From: Deltaproteobacteria bacterium
GTDB lineage: Bacteria; Desulfobacterota; Desulfobacteria; Desulfobacterales; ETH-SRB1
Direction: 5' to 3'
Length of the DNA: 5,930 nucleotides
Assembly (NCBI GenBank): GCA_030611115.1
Contig: JAUWQK010000097.1
Span: forward strand, 1 to 5,930
Below the pieces are notes generated by a model, which was given only the letters and a program-made list of their open reading frames with translations, had not been told where the DNA came from and searched no databases. Position 1 is the stretch's first letter. Each line of letters opens with the position of its first letter. Below are positions 5,926 to 5,930 of this stretch, piece by piece. The position numbers were made by a program, and so were the translations under genes.

Positions 5926-5930
5926 CAGAG

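Larger units (their letters stand above)
5399..5930. other. Non-coding stretch without a convincing gene
   Basis: These 532 bases are AT-rich and hold no open frame with family-like protein sequence or a good ribosome site. They contain the outer heptamer arm, an octamer duplication, a duplicated attgaaag (5761-5768 and 5772-5779), a heptamer remnant near 5788-5808 and two GC hairpins at the right edge. A weak terminator-like fold is possible at 5679-5717 (gcc/ggc outer pairs, a 5-bp inner stem, then six Ts), but no plus-strand gene ends before it. Nothing else is recognised. Confidence 0.6.

Overview
The window looks like a piece of chromosome from a moderately AT-rich Gram-negative bacterium. 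Gene content, protein style and the short-period intergenic repeats best fit a sulfate-reducer-like Desulfobacterota (former Deltaproteobacteria). That placement is an inference from the sequence; no search was run. No phage, IS, CRISPR array, tRNA or rRNA is visible.

Layout. (1) Bases 1-116 hold an array of ten 8-bp repeats and a small GC hairpin. (2) Bases 117-1901 (+) are a tight three-gene run with overlapping ends: recR (recombination mediator), a YkgJ-type cysteine-cluster protein, and murI (glutamate racemase). (3) Bases 1902-2023 are an imperfect 37-bp inverted repeat built of 7-bp units, filling the gap between convergent genes. (4) Bases 5296-2029 (-) are a second three-gene operon: a protein joining an excisionase/MerR-like helix-turn-helix to a PTS EIIA (PtsN-like) domain, a CLC-family chloride channel/transporter with a CBS pair, and a tandem-domain universal stress protein. 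Gaps are only 12 and 16 bases. A good sigma70-like promoter lies at 5398-5370, inside the loop of another heptad inverted repeat. (5) Bases 5399-5930 have no convincing gene, only further short repeats and hairpins.

How the genes may work together. The plus-strand run is housekeeping (DNA repair and peptidoglycan precursor supply), with an uncharacterised metal-binding protein between. The minus-strand operon suggests a phosphorylation-responsive regulator expressed with an anion channel and a nucleotide-binding stress protein, plausibly an ion-homeostasis or stress module. This is inferred from synteny only.

The points most worth a second look are the CLC protein, which keeps the external gating Glu but has Val at the internal proton-glutamate position; the HTH-EIIA/CLC/Usp operon; and the fact that every sizeable non-coding gap carries its own 7- or 8-bp repeat, in three cases with inverted or complementary arms.
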